From Mytilisepta virgata (taxonomy: Eukaryota > Mollusca > Bivalvia > Mytilida > Mytilidae), in the NCBI GenBank assembly GCA_028015205.1, contig CM051521.1:90000513-90064512 (forward strand): DNA of 64,000 nucleotides. The letters run 5' to 3'. Of the stretch, positions 26,701-33,594 are shown piece by piece. The notes beneath the pieces were generated by a model. It worked only from the letters and a program-made list of their open reading frames with translations. It did no database searches and was not told where the DNA came from. The position numbers and the translations under genes were made by a program. Numbering within the stretch: the stretch's first letter is position 1; each line of letters starts with the position of its first letter.

Positions 26701-29700
26701 ACTCAGGCCTATTTGAATAAACAGTTTTGAATTTAATTGGAATATAATGGGCAACCATTCAGGTGCCGTCAGCAACTTCGAAATATCCACAGTATCCGAA
26801 TAAAGAGTGTTCAAACAAATGTGTTGAACTGCTGTATATGAAAGCTTTAGTCAGTAATATTCTTTCAAAAGAAATTAATGATTATATTCAGGCTTTGGTA
26901 AACATGGAAGAATTCAGGAACTTAGATCGTGACATAGAAGGTTCTGCTAAAAGATGGAAGAAGTTCGTAGAAAGTGAAGCTCCAGAAAAAGAGAAGTTCC
27001 CACAGGAATGGAAGAATAAGAACTCACTACAGAAGCTCTGTATGATGAGAGCTCTACGACCTGACAGGATGACATATGCTGTCAAGTAAGTTATAAAGTT
27101 TAGATACAGTAGAAATTTGGTTTCTTGGACAATAAAGGGACCAATAAAACAGTTTCAGGGTATTATAGAATTATTATTTTGTTGCCACTTCAACAATGGA
27201 AAAAAGGAAAAATGGCCAAGAAAGCACAGTTACAAGTTATTTTTCTTAGATTTTTAATTAGTTTTGTTTGTTTGACATTTATTTTTATAGGAATTGCAGG
27301 AATCATAAACAAGCTTCAGTGTATTTAACCATTCAGTTTTTCATAACAGTTATTTAGTAAAACTGTTTATTGAAGACTCATTTTTTTCTTGACACATTGT
27401 CAGGTACCACATTAGGCTTAAATAAAATTAGCATCTTTTTGAATGCAAATACCCCTGGATTGCTGAAATAAAATTAGGAAATAAATTTATACCTATTGAA
27501 TAAACTGAATATTAATTGCTTTTGTTATTATAAACTGCTTGTACACTCAATATTTATTTCTTCAGTTGACATATTCTTTTTTACAGGGATTTTGTACAAG
27601 AAAAATTAGGAACCAAATATGTTGAAGGGAGGAGTGTTGAGTTTTCTAAATCATATGAGGAGTCTGGACCAACTACACCCATGTTTTTTATCCTGTCTCC
27701 AGGGGTAAACCCTATCAATGAAGTTGAAATTCATGGCAAAAAGATTGGTTTTAGCACAGACAATAAAAATTTCCATAATATTTCTTTAGGTCAAGGTCAG
27801 GAGGTTGTTGCAGAGAGTGCCCTTGATGTTGCAGTGAAAGAAGGCCATTGGGTTGTCTTACAGGTAATTTTTTTTAGGGATTTAAAAATAAGTTACTATT
27901 AATTAGCAATCAGAAGGATGGTAGATTTTGGTGGTTGTACTCCATGAGATCTAGAAAAATATGTTTCTTAATATGGAAGTTGAATCATTGCAGTTTTAAG
28001 AATAGAACTTTCACTCGTTGAACATAAAAAAAAATTGTGATACTTGTAATCATTTTACATATTGATAAAAATTGACGGCATGTATTTCAAATTAGAAAAA
28101 GATCAGTTATTTATTCAATGTTTTGAATCCTTTAATTTTAGAATATTCACTTAGTTGCCAAATGGTTGTCTGTATTGGAAAAGAAGTTAGAAAGTTACAC
28201 AGAAGAAAGCAACCCAGATTTTAGAGTGTTTATTAGTGCTGAGCCAGCTCCAACTGTAGACTCCCATATCATACCCCAGGGAATACTGGAAATATCCATC
28301 AAAATCACTAATGAACCTCCTACAGGAATGCAGGCAAATCTTCATCAAGCTCTGGATAATTTTGATCAGGTCTATATTGAATAATCTGTTATTTTATGTA
28401 TCAATAACTTGTTTATGTTTGTATTCATTCTGTATCTTCAAATTCCCTTTTTCTTTTGTAGGATATACACAAAAAGACAGATTCATGTAATTTGTGACAT
28501 CACAGATAAATAGTTTGACATCATACTTTAAAAAATCATTGTCGTTAAGTCAATCAGAGATAGATTTTGGGATGAAGTGGGGATGATATTCTGCTGTCAA
28601 TATGTGTATTGTAATGACATTTTTTTACCAGTTTTAATATATCTTCATAGTCTCATTTGCATTTAATGATTTTTGTAAGTAGATTTTTTAAAATGTATAC
28701 TTGATAAATAAGTTACCAATTGTGTAAAGCATTCTACACGAGTTGGAAACTCTCAATTGCTTTGTCCAACATGTAGTACCCTTAAAAATAACGTAATGAA
28801 TACAAAACATGCAATAAAAGGTCATTCTGTTTTAGGAATTTATGGAAATGTGTGCCAAAGAAAATGAATTCAAGAGTATCTTGTTTTCTCTGTGTTACTT
28901 CCATGCTGTAGTGTCAGAAAGACGCAAGTTTGGACCACAAGGTTGGAACCGAGTCTACCCATTCAACACAGGAGATCTGACAATCAGTGCCATGGTGTTA
29001 TATAACTATCTAGAGGCCAATACTAAGGTGCCCTGGGAAGATTTGAGATATCTTTTTGGTGAGATCATGTACGGAGGTCACATTACAGATGACTGGGATA
29101 GACGCTTAGTAAAGACATATTTGGAAGTTTACATGCATCCTGATATGGTAATGTTTATAGTATAAACAAAAGTTTTCAATGTTATAAACCTTCCACATGA
29201 CTGCTTAAAACAAATAACCCCTTATTGCATGAGTCAGTTATTTTTGTTTTTCAGACACATGTGGATGATTTAAAATTGATAAATTCACTAGGTGTCTTAT
29301 TTGTTTAACTGAAAATCTTGATATTTCACTGCCATTTATATATTAAATTGCAATTAACATTGAGACATCAGGGAGAAATTTTTGGATAAATTTTGATATT
29401 TTTGAAACCAGAAATCTATTATTGTTCATGTTCTTAAATGATTTTTCATTCATTTTCAATTATTTAATTGAGATATAGATACATTACAGATACTTTTCTC
29501 ACTTTTAAATCATGTTTCCATTATTCAGTCAGTGAAAATAAAATTTCATGTTATACAGCATTAAAAAATAATTGTTAAGGAGCTGAAATAAATTTCATTT
29601 ATATATAAAGACACTTTTCGTTTGGCATATTCAAATGTGATGTTTGGACATATAGATTGAGTTTCTTCAAAGTCTTTGAAATATTAGAATTTTCAGATAC

Positions 29701-32001
29701 TCTATTTTTAGCTTGAAGGAGAATTATATTTAGCACCAGGTTTTCCACTTCCACCAAATTCGGACTATAAGGGTTACCATGGTTACGTTGATGAATGTTT
29801 ACCAACAGAGAGCCCATATCTATATGGATTACACCCTAATGCAGAGATAGAATTCCTAACAACAATATCAGAAAATCTGTTCAAAACTGTGTTTGAGATG
29901 CAGCCACGGGATGTAGGATCTGCTGGCTCATCTGTTTCAAGTAGAGAGGAGAAGGTTAGAAACAGTTTTTGGGTGACAAATCCCTTTAATGAGCATCATT
30001 TGTATCTTGATTGAAATTTAAGTCTTCTAAAGTTTTAGTTGGTTAATTACTGTTCATAATTTTCTGTTACAGGTGAACAATTTTTGAATAGACGATGTTG
30101 CTGATTTTATATGGTATATTTAGATTTAATTTGAACAAAATTTAATGTCAACACGGAGAAGCTGAATGCAGACAAGGGCAATACAAATCAATGAGCTTAT
30201 ACACTATACATGTACATCTTTCTGAGAATATTTAGAATGATCATAGTCATTGCACAAACAAACAGTCACTTGGCTCCATTAACTAAGTTACCAAGAGGAG
30301 GTAATTAGAATCAAAGGGAGACAGTAACAGTTATCTTCCCTTGGAAACTTGGGTAAGGGAGATAACTAACAATTATTTCCCCTTACCAATCATTGAGATT
30401 TAAGAAATGATATGACAATTATTTATTTTACGTGATAAGAAAAGCTCAAGATGTTTTACTGAAAAAAGAATCTGAAAATTTAACTTGTTTTAAAAATTAT
30501 CGAAACTGTCCAAATAAACTCCTATTATGCATTCATTACAGATTAGAGGCACACTAGATGAAATCTTAGAGAAGTTACCAGATGACTTCAACATGTTGGA
30601 TATAATGAATAAAGTCCCAATAGAGGAGAGAACACCTTATGTTGTTGTAGCCTTCCAGGAATGTGAACGTATGAATATACTGACAGCCGAGATCAGGAGA
30701 TCATTGAAAGAATTGGATCTTGGACTGAAGGTTAGGTTAAAAGTTGTTAGAAATTTGGTAAATGATTGTAACTTTATTGCAAGTAACTGATAATTGATTC
30801 ATAACCTGAGATATGGAAGAGTAGAATAGAGAATGGAAGAATGGAAGAATGGAAGAAGAATATGATACATTTTATATCTTCATACATGTACATAGAAAAT
30901 ATTATGGGGACATTAATATTTATTCCGAAATTGATGTGATGTTTCTATAAAGACCGAAAATGAAACAGGCTGATCATTTCAAAAATTAAAGATCACATTA
31001 CTTTTTTTTCCTAGTACTTTATATATTACTTCTTGTACATGAATCAGATTATTGTTGATTTTCTAAGATTGTAAGTTAATAAATAAATGCAATAATTTTT
31101 GAATTTTCATATTTTATGTAAATTTGAATGTATTTTACCTTCCTTTTCAAAATTAATGATAGTGTTAAAAGAGATTCCGTATTTGAATAATGAAATATTT
31201 ATATTGAAGCCCAAGGATCAACTTTAAAGCCATAATCAAATCAATATCATTTTTATCATAAACAAGACAATACTTAGAATGTATAGAAAATTAGTATTTA
31301 TTTTGCTATTAAGATAGTTTATTAAAACTTTATATTTTTCTGTATGACATTTTCGTTGTATTCATTATTGATTATTTTTTCAGGGTGAATTGACCATCTC
31401 AGCTGATATGGAGGACCTAAGCAATTCCCTATTTTTGGAACAGGTTCCTGTTAGTTGGACTCACAAGGCCTATCCTTCGTTATATGGTCTGTCTGCCTGG
31501 TATGCAGATCTCTTACTAAGAATCAAAGAATTGGAGACATGGTCCACTGATTTCATACTTCCTGCAGCTGTTTGGCTTGGTGGATTGTTCAATCCCCAAT
31601 CTTTCCTGACTGCAATCATGCAACAGATGGCAAGGAAAAATGAATGGCCATTGGACAGAATGGCCTTGCAATGTGATGTCACCAAGAAGAGTCGTGAAGA
31701 TATGGCTGGACCACCCAGAGAAGGGTCATATGTACATGGATTGTTCATGGAAGGTGCACGTTGGGACATGCAGACTGGAATGATTAACGAAGCTCGTCTC
31801 AAAGAATTAGCTCCTCCCATGCCTGTCATTTTTATAAGAGCCATTCCTGTCGATAGAATGGAAACCAGGAATATGTATGAGTGTCCTGTATATAAAACCA
31901 AAACACGAGGACCCACTTACGTGTGGACATTCAACCTGAAAACTAAGGAAAAACCCAGTAAATGGATCTTGGGAGGTGTGGCATTGCTACTTCAAGTCTA
32001 G
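895..32001 (+). CDS. DNAH9/DNAH17-like: Axonemal outer-arm dynein beta-type heavy chain, 3' part of gene (28 exons, C-terminal ~2,734 aa)
   Basis: This is the motor subunit of ciliary/flagellar outer dynein arms; it hydrolyses ATP to slide axonemal microtubules. Joining 28 exons (listed separately) gives 8,205 nt with every junction phase closing and no internal stop. Visible in order are the linker end, AAA1 P-loop GPAGTGKT, Walker [12 protein letters not shown]2 [11 protein letters not shown]3 [11 protein letters not shown]4 GVGGSGKQ, the coiled-coil stalk with microtubule-binding domain, AAA5-AAA6, and the C-terminal domain ending LLLQV. Family members are about 4,500 aa, so some 1,700 N-terminal residues lie upstream of the window. 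The C-terminus resembles DNAH17 or sea-urchin beta chain most, while central parts look more DNAH9-like, so one-to-one orthology is left open. The strand, family and exon structure are near certain. Confidence 0.96.
1188..1764. other. Dynein intron 1, unique-looking part
   Basis: AT-rich intron sequence; short open frames on the - strand near 1347-1860 have no recognisable similarity. Nothing further seen. Confidence 0.6.
1765..3050 (+). repeat. Hairpin-ended interspersed repeat, copy 1 (intron)
   Basis: The 5' end is a hairpin TAGCTCACCTGGCC/GGCCATGTGAGCTA (1765-1795) followed by a GTC-rich tract (about 1810-1847). The 3' end is AGGTGAGCGATACAGG plus a GGCTC-TGGT-GAGCC hairpin. Inside, about 185 bp at 1963-2150 recurs almost unchanged at 2290-2476, and a second module of about 120 bp at 2513 recurs at 2671. 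Same ends as the copies at 5144, 20091 and 33595. I do not assign a transposon class; no coding capacity is visible. Confidence 0.85.
3360..3516 (+). CDS. Dynein heavy chain exon: AAA1 P-loop
   Basis: Acceptor TTTTACAG precedes 3360 and donor GTAAGA follows. It encodes [19 protein letters not shown] and the AAA1 Walker A GPAGTGKT (3415-3438), then [23 protein letters not shown]1 is the main ATP hydrolysis site that powers the stroke. The Lys and Thr of the P-loop are intact. Confidence 0.95.
3595..4050 (+). repeat. Probable modular interspersed repeat in intron
   Basis: A head GGCATTAAGATTTACCCTTG with GTCTGTCGGTACGTACATAC is followed by two diverged copies of a module near 3700 and 3860 containing ATTACCACCAAACA and TTGAATTTG. 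The layout (CpG- and GTC-rich head, then repeated modules) resembles the hairpin-ended repeats, but the sequence is unrelated. Confidence 0.5.
4554..5048 (+). CDS. Dynein heavy chain exon: AAA1 Walker B and sensor region
   Basis: Spans 165 codons in phase 0. It carries [11 protein letters not shown], Walker [11 protein letters not shown] (from 4596; catalytic Glu intact) and [15 protein letters not shown], the strongly conserved AAA1 sensor region. It ends GDPDRPEDQ. The donor is GTGCGT. All active-site hallmarks are present. Confidence 0.96.
5144..6111 (+). repeat. Hairpin-ended interspersed repeat, copy 2 (intron)
   Basis: Begins TAGCTCACCTGGCCC and ends AGTGAGCAATACATTCTCC plus GAGAGCCTC. 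The interior is five or six diverged units of about 135-180 bp, each with a version of CCAATTGGAACAAAACTTGG, GGTCCTCTTTCAGAAT, CCAAGATGGCTGCCAGAG and AACATAGTTTAACATAGGAC. Old copy with imperfect terminal hairpins. Confidence 0.85.
6332..6526 (+). CDS. Dynein heavy chain exon: AAA1-AAA2 connection
   Basis: Spans 65 codons in phase 0, opening [18 protein letters not shown] and containing [16 protein letters not shown], conserved between AAA1 and AAA2. The acceptor is TTTTTTAG and the donor GTATGT. Confidence 0.94.
6972..7182 (+). CDS. Dynein heavy chain exon: AAA2 P-loop
   Basis: Encodes [18 protein letters not shown], the AAA2 Walker A GQAGVGKS (7023-7046), [14 protein letters not shown] and NPVTREWKD. 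It ends after one base of a Gly codon, completed by the next exon. Confidence 0.95.
7498..7774 (+). CDS. Dynein heavy chain exon: AAA2 Walker B
   Basis: Continues [20 protein letters not shown], then Walker B region [17 protein letters not shown] and [18 protein letters not shown], followed by [16 protein letters not shown]. The phases at both ends close with the neighbouring exons (211 + 277 + 283 nt = 257 codons). Confidence 0.95.
8182..8464 (+). CDS. Dynein heavy chain exon: AAA2-AAA3 connection
   Basis: Starts [18 protein letters not shown] and includes [20 protein letters not shown] and [16 protein letters not shown], ending MFQDQ. The donor is GTATCC. It matches the conserved segment leading into AAA3. 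Confidence 0.94.
9067..9630. mobile_element. Non-autonomous TIR element (MITE), TA-flanked
   Basis: The left end CATTGGAACCTCTGTAAACC and the inverted right end (CAGTGGAACCCCCGAAAACC read on the - strand) form imperfect terminal repeats. TA dinucleotides flank both sides (9065-9066, 9631-9632). The right half repeats a GGTTTTCAGAGG motif several times. No transposase is present. A TA target suggests Tc1/mariner-like or related mobilisation. Confidence 0.65.
9804..9977 (+). CDS. Dynein heavy chain exon: AAA3 entry
   Basis: Spans 58 codons in phase 0: [20 protein letters not shown], then [20 protein letters not shown], ending EMPLQ. A TTTCAG acceptor precedes it and GTATGT follows. Confidence 0.94.
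10659..10964 (+). CDS. Dynein heavy chain exon: AAA3 P-loop and Walker B
   Basis: Spans 102 codons. It carries [19 protein letters not shown], Walker A GNAGTGKT within [30 protein letters not shown], and Walker [13 protein letters not shown] at the exon end. AAA3 is the regulatory nucleotide site that gates motor activity in dyneins. Confidence 0.96.
11440..11850 (+). repeat. Probable modular interspersed repeat in intron
   Basis: A GTC-type head (TTCGTCTGTCCCCCAGTTTG, then TCTGTCCATCACAG) is followed by two diverged modules near 11515 and 11695 containing GAAACTCCAACA, TTGCACA and TTATTCTGA. The architecture is the same as at 3595, with different sequence. Confidence 0.45.
12574..12741 (+). 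CDS. Dynein heavy chain exon: AAA3 sensor segment
   Basis: Spans 56 codons: [20 protein letters not shown], then [20 protein letters not shown]. The donor GTTTGT at 12742 lies only 31 nt before the left end of the TIR element at 12773-14079, so that insertion came close to the splice site without breaking it. Confidence 0.95.
12806..12990. repeat. GATATC palindrome array, left part
   Basis: Eight intact AAGATATCTT-like palindromes plus one degenerate unit, separated by AT-only spacers of about 9-11 nt (period near 20 bp). Confidence 0.85.
13004..13672. mobile_element. Element nested inside the GATATC array
   Basis: The ends CAGGGTTTGCAC and (inverted) CAGGGTTCATACAC form short terminal repeats. 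TTTATT occurs directly outside both ends as a possible target duplication. Runs of CTTGAAA-type words appear at both sub-ends (near 13020-13110 and 13590-13640). No ORF of note. CAGGG ends are common in hAT-like elements, but the class is not assured. Confidence 0.6.
13678..14050. repeat. GATATC palindrome array, right part
   Basis: About 17 GATATC palindromes plus one degenerate GATGTC unit, mostly as AAGATATCTT or GAGATATCTT, with period near 20 bp. Because each unit is its own reverse complement the array can fold on itself in many registers. Confidence 0.85.
15075..15314 (+). CDS. Dynein heavy chain exon: AAA3 C-terminal part
   Basis: Spans 80 codons: [17 protein letters not shown], then [20 protein letters not shown] and [11 protein letters not shown]. 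The acceptor is CTTTTTCAG and the donor GTAAAA. Confidence 0.95.
16040..16201 (+). CDS. Dynein heavy chain exon: AAA3-AAA4 linker
   Basis: Spans 54 codons: [20 protein letters not shown], then [15 protein letters not shown], ending LLKRQVE. Phase 0 at both ends, so it can join either the 81-nt cassette exon at 16564 or the next constitutive exon at 17001. Confidence 0.94.
16564..16644 (+). CDS. Candidate in-frame cassette exon (27 codons) in the AAA3-AAA4 linker
   Basis: An 81-nt open segment bounded by a TTGACTTCAG acceptor and a GAG|GTAACA donor, phase 0 at both ends. It would insert [14 protein letters not shown] and [13 protein letters not shown] between RQVE and DMDEKALL. My alignment to vertebrate DNAH17/DNAH9 places the flanking exons directly next to each other with matching length, so this is either an extra lineage-specific exon, an alternative exon, or chance. 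The splice signals and in-frame length argue for a real exon. Confidence 0.5.
17001..17624 (+). CDS. Dynein heavy chain exon: AAA4 P-loop and core
   Basis: Spans 208 codons. It carries [42 protein letters not shown]4 Walker A GVGGSGKQ in [26 protein letters not shown] (Walker B position), and [16 protein letters not shown]. It ends RRTLK. A 31-G run begins 65 nt after the exon. Confidence 0.96.
17689..17719 (+). repeat. Poly-G run, 31 consecutive G on the coding strand
   Basis: An uninterrupted G tract beginning 65 nt after the exon ending 17624. It will be G-rich in the pre-mRNA and can in principle form a G-quadruplex. The length may be inexact, because homopolymers this long are error-prone in sequencing. 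Confidence 0.9.
17891..17954. repeat. Two-copy tandem repeat, 32-bp unit
   Basis: The unit ATTTACTAATTCGAATTT and the rest of its 32 bases occur twice head to tail without mismatch. A recent local duplication in an intron. Confidence 0.85.
18136..18297 (+). CDS. Dynein heavy chain exon: AAA4 C-terminal part
   Basis: Spans 54 codons: [20 protein letters not shown], then [17 protein letters not shown] and [12 protein letters not shown]. The donor is TCT|GTAAGC. The motifs CFSPVG and HEWP are conserved in dynein AAA4. Confidence 0.94.
18689..18922 (+). CDS. Dynein heavy chain exon: stalk base/start of coiled coil 1
   Basis: Spans 78 codons: [20 protein letters not shown], then [20 protein letters not shown] and a heptad-rich tail [21 protein letters not shown] sequence entering the stalk coiled coil. 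The donor is CAG|GTAAAT. Confidence 0.93.
19128..19582. mobile_element. Non-autonomous TIR element (MITE), TA-flanked
   Basis: The left end CTGTAAATATGGAAATTATT and the inverted right end (CTGTAAATTCGGAAATTTTC) match at most positions over 23 nt. TA lies on both sides. The interior has several ATTGCGA/TCGCAAT words near both ends. No transposase. Confidence 0.75.
19822..20082 (+). CDS. Dynein heavy chain exon: stalk coiled coil 1
   Basis: Spans 87 codons, highly charged and heptad-rich: [20 protein letters not shown], then [19 protein letters not shown] and [17 protein letters not shown]. This is the ascending helix of the stalk that carries the signal from the ring to the microtubule-binding domain. 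A long repeat starts only 8 nt past its donor, at 20091. Confidence 0.95.
20091..21313 (+). repeat. Hairpin-ended interspersed repeat, copy 3 (intron)
   Basis: The 5' hairpin is TAGCTCACCTGGCCAAAGGCC plus ATGTGAGCT. The 3' end is CCAGGTGAGCGATACAGG with a perfect ACAGGCTCAG-TCCT-CTGAGCCTGT hairpin (21290-21313). The interior has about six diverged units with GGCCACCATGGGCAATTCTT-like words and TTTTGTCCCGATCGG. It begins 8 nt after the 5' splice site of the exon ending 20082. Confidence 0.88.
21508..21716 (+). repeat. Possible conserved interspersed repeat (by recall)
   Basis: The segment beginning AGCCCTAGCCGGGTCAA, with AAAATTGGTATTTGCTGCTT and GGGTGGGATGACATG, resembles a repeat I recall from other bivalve sequences. 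No second copy is in the window, so this rests on memory only. Confidence 0.3.
21722..21860. mobile_element. Fold-back (long inverted repeat) element in intron
   Basis: A left arm with ATAGTCAATGTTGGAAAATA and a right arm with TATTTTCCCACAATGACTAG pair over about 40 nt. The pairing resumes inside as GAAATATGAGAAAAG against CTTTTTCCCATTTTTC, leaving a tip of about 15 nt. A MITE-like fold-back with no coding capacity. Confidence 0.7.
21981..21999. promoter_or_regulatory. Perfect palindrome containing AGGTCA-T-TGACCT
   Basis: ATTAGGTCATTGACCTAAT is a perfect 19-bp palindrome. Its core is an inverted repeat of the nuclear-receptor half-site AGGTCA with 1-bp spacing. It sits inside a larger hairpin (AAACTTTATTAGGTCA against TGACCTAATA...AAAGTTT), so a structural or transposon origin is as likely as a regulatory role. 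Confidence 0.25.
22321..22467 (+). CDS. Dynein heavy chain exon: microtubule-binding domain, first part
   Basis: Spans 49 codons: [20 protein letters not shown], then [20 protein letters not shown]. The KSFxxPP and KDKSWK motifs mark the microtubule-binding domain at the stalk tip. Confidence 0.95.
22930..24172 (+). CDS. Dynein heavy chain exon: MTBD end, stalk coiled coil 2, AAA5 (largest exon, 1,243 nt)
   Basis: The largest exon here. It completes the microtubule-binding domain ([20 protein letters not shown]), then the descending coiled coil ([20 protein letters not shown] and following), AAA5 with [59 protein letters not shown], and the conserved [14 protein letters not shown] region towards AAA6. 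It ends in phase 1; the donor GTAATA imitates the Gly-Asn codons of the next exon, so the open frame runs on to a stop at 24199-24201. Confidence 0.96.
24668..24885 (+). CDS. Dynein heavy chain exon: AAA5-AAA6
   Basis: Completes Gly then [20 protein letters not shown], later [20 protein letters not shown] and MYQFSLK. The 218-nt length restores phase 0 after the preceding exon. The acceptor is TTTTTAG. Confidence 0.94.
25413..25583 (+). CDS. Dynein heavy chain exon: AAA6 entry
   Basis: Spans 57 codons: [19 protein letters not shown], then [20 protein letters not shown], ending TAQMTFQ. The donor is GTAAGC. Confidence 0.94.
25874..25996 (+). CDS. Dynein heavy chain exon: AAA6
   Basis: Spans 41 codons: [20 protein letters not shown], then [17 protein letters not shown] short exon with a TTTTTCAG acceptor and a GTTGGT donor; the WGGIK end joins ALVNMEEF in the next exon as in homologues. 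Confidence 0.93.
26892..27085 (+). CDS. Dynein heavy chain exon: AAA6, dynein D6 region
   Basis: [20 protein letters not shown], then [19 protein letters not shown] and [15 protein letters not shown]. It ends in phase 2 and the Lys codon closes with the first G of the next exon. Confidence 0.95.
27587..27863 (+). CDS. Dynein heavy chain exon: D6 P-loop-like region
   Basis: [20 protein letters not shown], then [19 protein letters not shown] and [20 protein letters not shown], ending GHWVVLQ. The SLGQGQE motif is strongly conserved in the dynein D6 region. Confidence 0.95.
28142..28369 (+). CDS. Dynein heavy chain exon: D6 region continued
   Basis: Spans 76 codons: [20 protein letters not shown], then [20 protein letters not shown] and [20 protein letters not shown]. 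The joined motif [10 protein letters not shown] across the splice is a family hallmark. Confidence 0.95.
28836..29147 (+). CDS. Dynein heavy chain exon: C-terminal region
   Basis: Spans 104 codons: [20 protein letters not shown], then [40 protein letters not shown] and YMHPDM. It ends at M|GTAATG. Confidence 0.96.
29712..29954 (+). CDS. Dynein heavy chain exon: C-terminal region
   Basis: Spans 81 codons: [20 protein letters not shown], then [17 protein letters not shown] and [20 protein letters not shown], ending K. The donor is GTTAGA. Confidence 0.95.
30542..30730 (+). CDS. Dynein heavy chain exon: C-terminal region
   Basis: Spans 63 codons: [20 protein letters not shown], then [20 protein letters not shown] and [12 protein letters not shown]. 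The acceptor is TTACAG and the donor GTTAGG. Confidence 0.95.
31384..32001 (+). CDS. Dynein heavy chain terminal coding exon with stop codon
   Basis: Spans 205 codons plus [21 protein letters not shown], then [79 protein letters not shown] and the end [19 protein letters not shown]. The [18 protein letters not shown] stretch resembles DNAH17 and echinoderm beta chain more than DNAH9. Confidence 0.97.
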   Translation, partial: GELTISADMEDLSNSLFLEQVPVSWTHKAYPSLYGLSAWYADLLLRIKELETWSTDFILPAAVWLGGLFNPQSFLTAIMQQMARKNEWPLDRMALQCDVTKKSREDMAGPPREGSYVHGLFMEGARWDMQTGMINEARLKELAPPMPVIFIRAIPVDRMETRNMYECPVYKTKTRGPTYVWTFNLKTKEKPSKWILGGVALLLQV

Positions 32002-32342
32002 AATAAATGTTGTATACTCTCACTTGATTGTTTTTAAATACACATACGTTTTATTAGGGTCTTAGTACTTTCTGTTTTTTTGCAGGTGTTGATCATATTT
32101 ATTGTATAGGTAATGATATTTCTGGATTTTATAAAGTAAATATTTTTCAGATCATAGCATAAATCAAAGATTAAACTGTTGTATATATGATAATGTCTGT
32201 ATTTGTGAATTATTTAACTTATTTTTTGCAAATCAACTTTATATATATATTCTGATAAATTGCATATGAAATATGTGCTATGGCTGTTTGGCATATATTT
32301 CATAAAAAGTTTCCACATATTTATATAAATTCATTGTGATAG

Positions 32343-32495
32343 AATAAATAATTCATGAGGAATTTTGAGGAATTTTTAATGTGGTATTTTTATGCTAAAG
32401 GTGAAATCATAATTGAAATACTTTGACTGAAAAATTAGAATTCATCATTTAATGACAGGAATTTTACACTTAATGTAGAAACAGGAAATAATAAA
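32343..32495 (+). promoter_or_regulatory. Candidate polyadenylation signals of the dynein gene
   Basis: AATAAA occurs at 32002-32007 (directly after the stop, probably too early), 32343-32348 and 32490-32495. The latter two would give 3' UTRs of roughly 360 or 510 nt. Which is used cannot be told from sequence alone. Confidence 0.4.
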
Positions 32496-33594
32496 GCCAT
32501 AGAGCTAACAAGATTGTATTTTTACCCCAGATCACATTACTAATTTTTCCTAGTACATTATATTACTACTTGTACATGAATCACCTAGTTAGGTGAAAGT
32601 TAAAGCATCCCTTTGAGCATGTTGATAAGTTCAACTCTTAAAATTTTAAACACAGTTATATTTTTTTTCTTATAACCATATTCCATTTTTGTTTTTGTCC
32701 TGATGATGATAAAACTGAAATAGGTTTGTTTACATCTATTACATTTACCGCTGAGCTTAAAATCAAATATTTCATTCTTGATATATATGGATATGATGTG
32801 AAGAATTGCTTTTTCCACTTTGATTATTTTTAAACCCAAGAGTAAATTTTTTTCAAAATTACAGAAAAAATGTAATAATTTAAAATTTAGAAAAAAAATG
32901 ATTTCTGATTTTCTGGGATAAAATTGATTTGAATGTTTTGGGTTTTTTTAAGGTCACATTACCATAATATTCATAATTTATCTGACCCTTAATTTAGACA
33001 TGATTTTCTTCAGACTAAAATTGACCTCTGTATAAAGGGCACCTGCTCATAAAGGGCATATTTTTTTGGTTAAATGGGTGCCCTTTATACACAGGTTTGA
33101 CTAGTAAGAAATTATTGTTTTTCAACACCCAAGCCTCTTTCAATTATTTTGAGCTTTTTTTCTGCTATGACCAAAATCATGTCTTGACTTGATTTTAGAA
33201 CATGCAGGAACATTCGATTTGCCTTCAAAAATATATGCATACTTTTTTGTTATATACAAAACAAAGTTACGAGTCCTCCGGTAAATTGAAAATTTATCTC
33301 AATGGCATATCCTTCTTTGCATAATTAATTCTGACAAACCACTGCCATTAGCTTTTAATACCAATACTGGAATTTTAATTTGATGAAATTGCATGCACGG
33401 TCATATCCATTTTAATTTGTATCTGTATTCAACAGCACTCTATAATTAATGAGGTTTAAGAATAAAATTTGGAATAAACCACTGAATGAATTAATGGGTT
33501 TGTTTTTTATCTCTATGTTTAGCAGCTGTAACCAATCAATACAAGATGTTGGAATTTGCTTTAGTAACAAAGAGTTTATTCAGTTAGTTGTTTT
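32496..33594. other. Intergenic sequence downstream of the dynein gene
   Basis: AT-rich, no gene seen. It contains only the short fold-back at 33021-33101 and poly-T/poly-A runs. Confidence 0.6.
33021..33101. repeat. Short fold-back sequence downstream of dynein gene
   Basis: TTGACCTCTGTATAAAGGGC and its inverted partner GCCCTTTATACACAGGTTTG pair over about 25 nt around a roughly 30-nt centre. No ORF; likely a small MITE relic. Confidence 0.6.

Noticed and set aside
31470..31916. 148-codon open frame on the - strand
   Set aside because: Antisense shadow of the last dynein exon.
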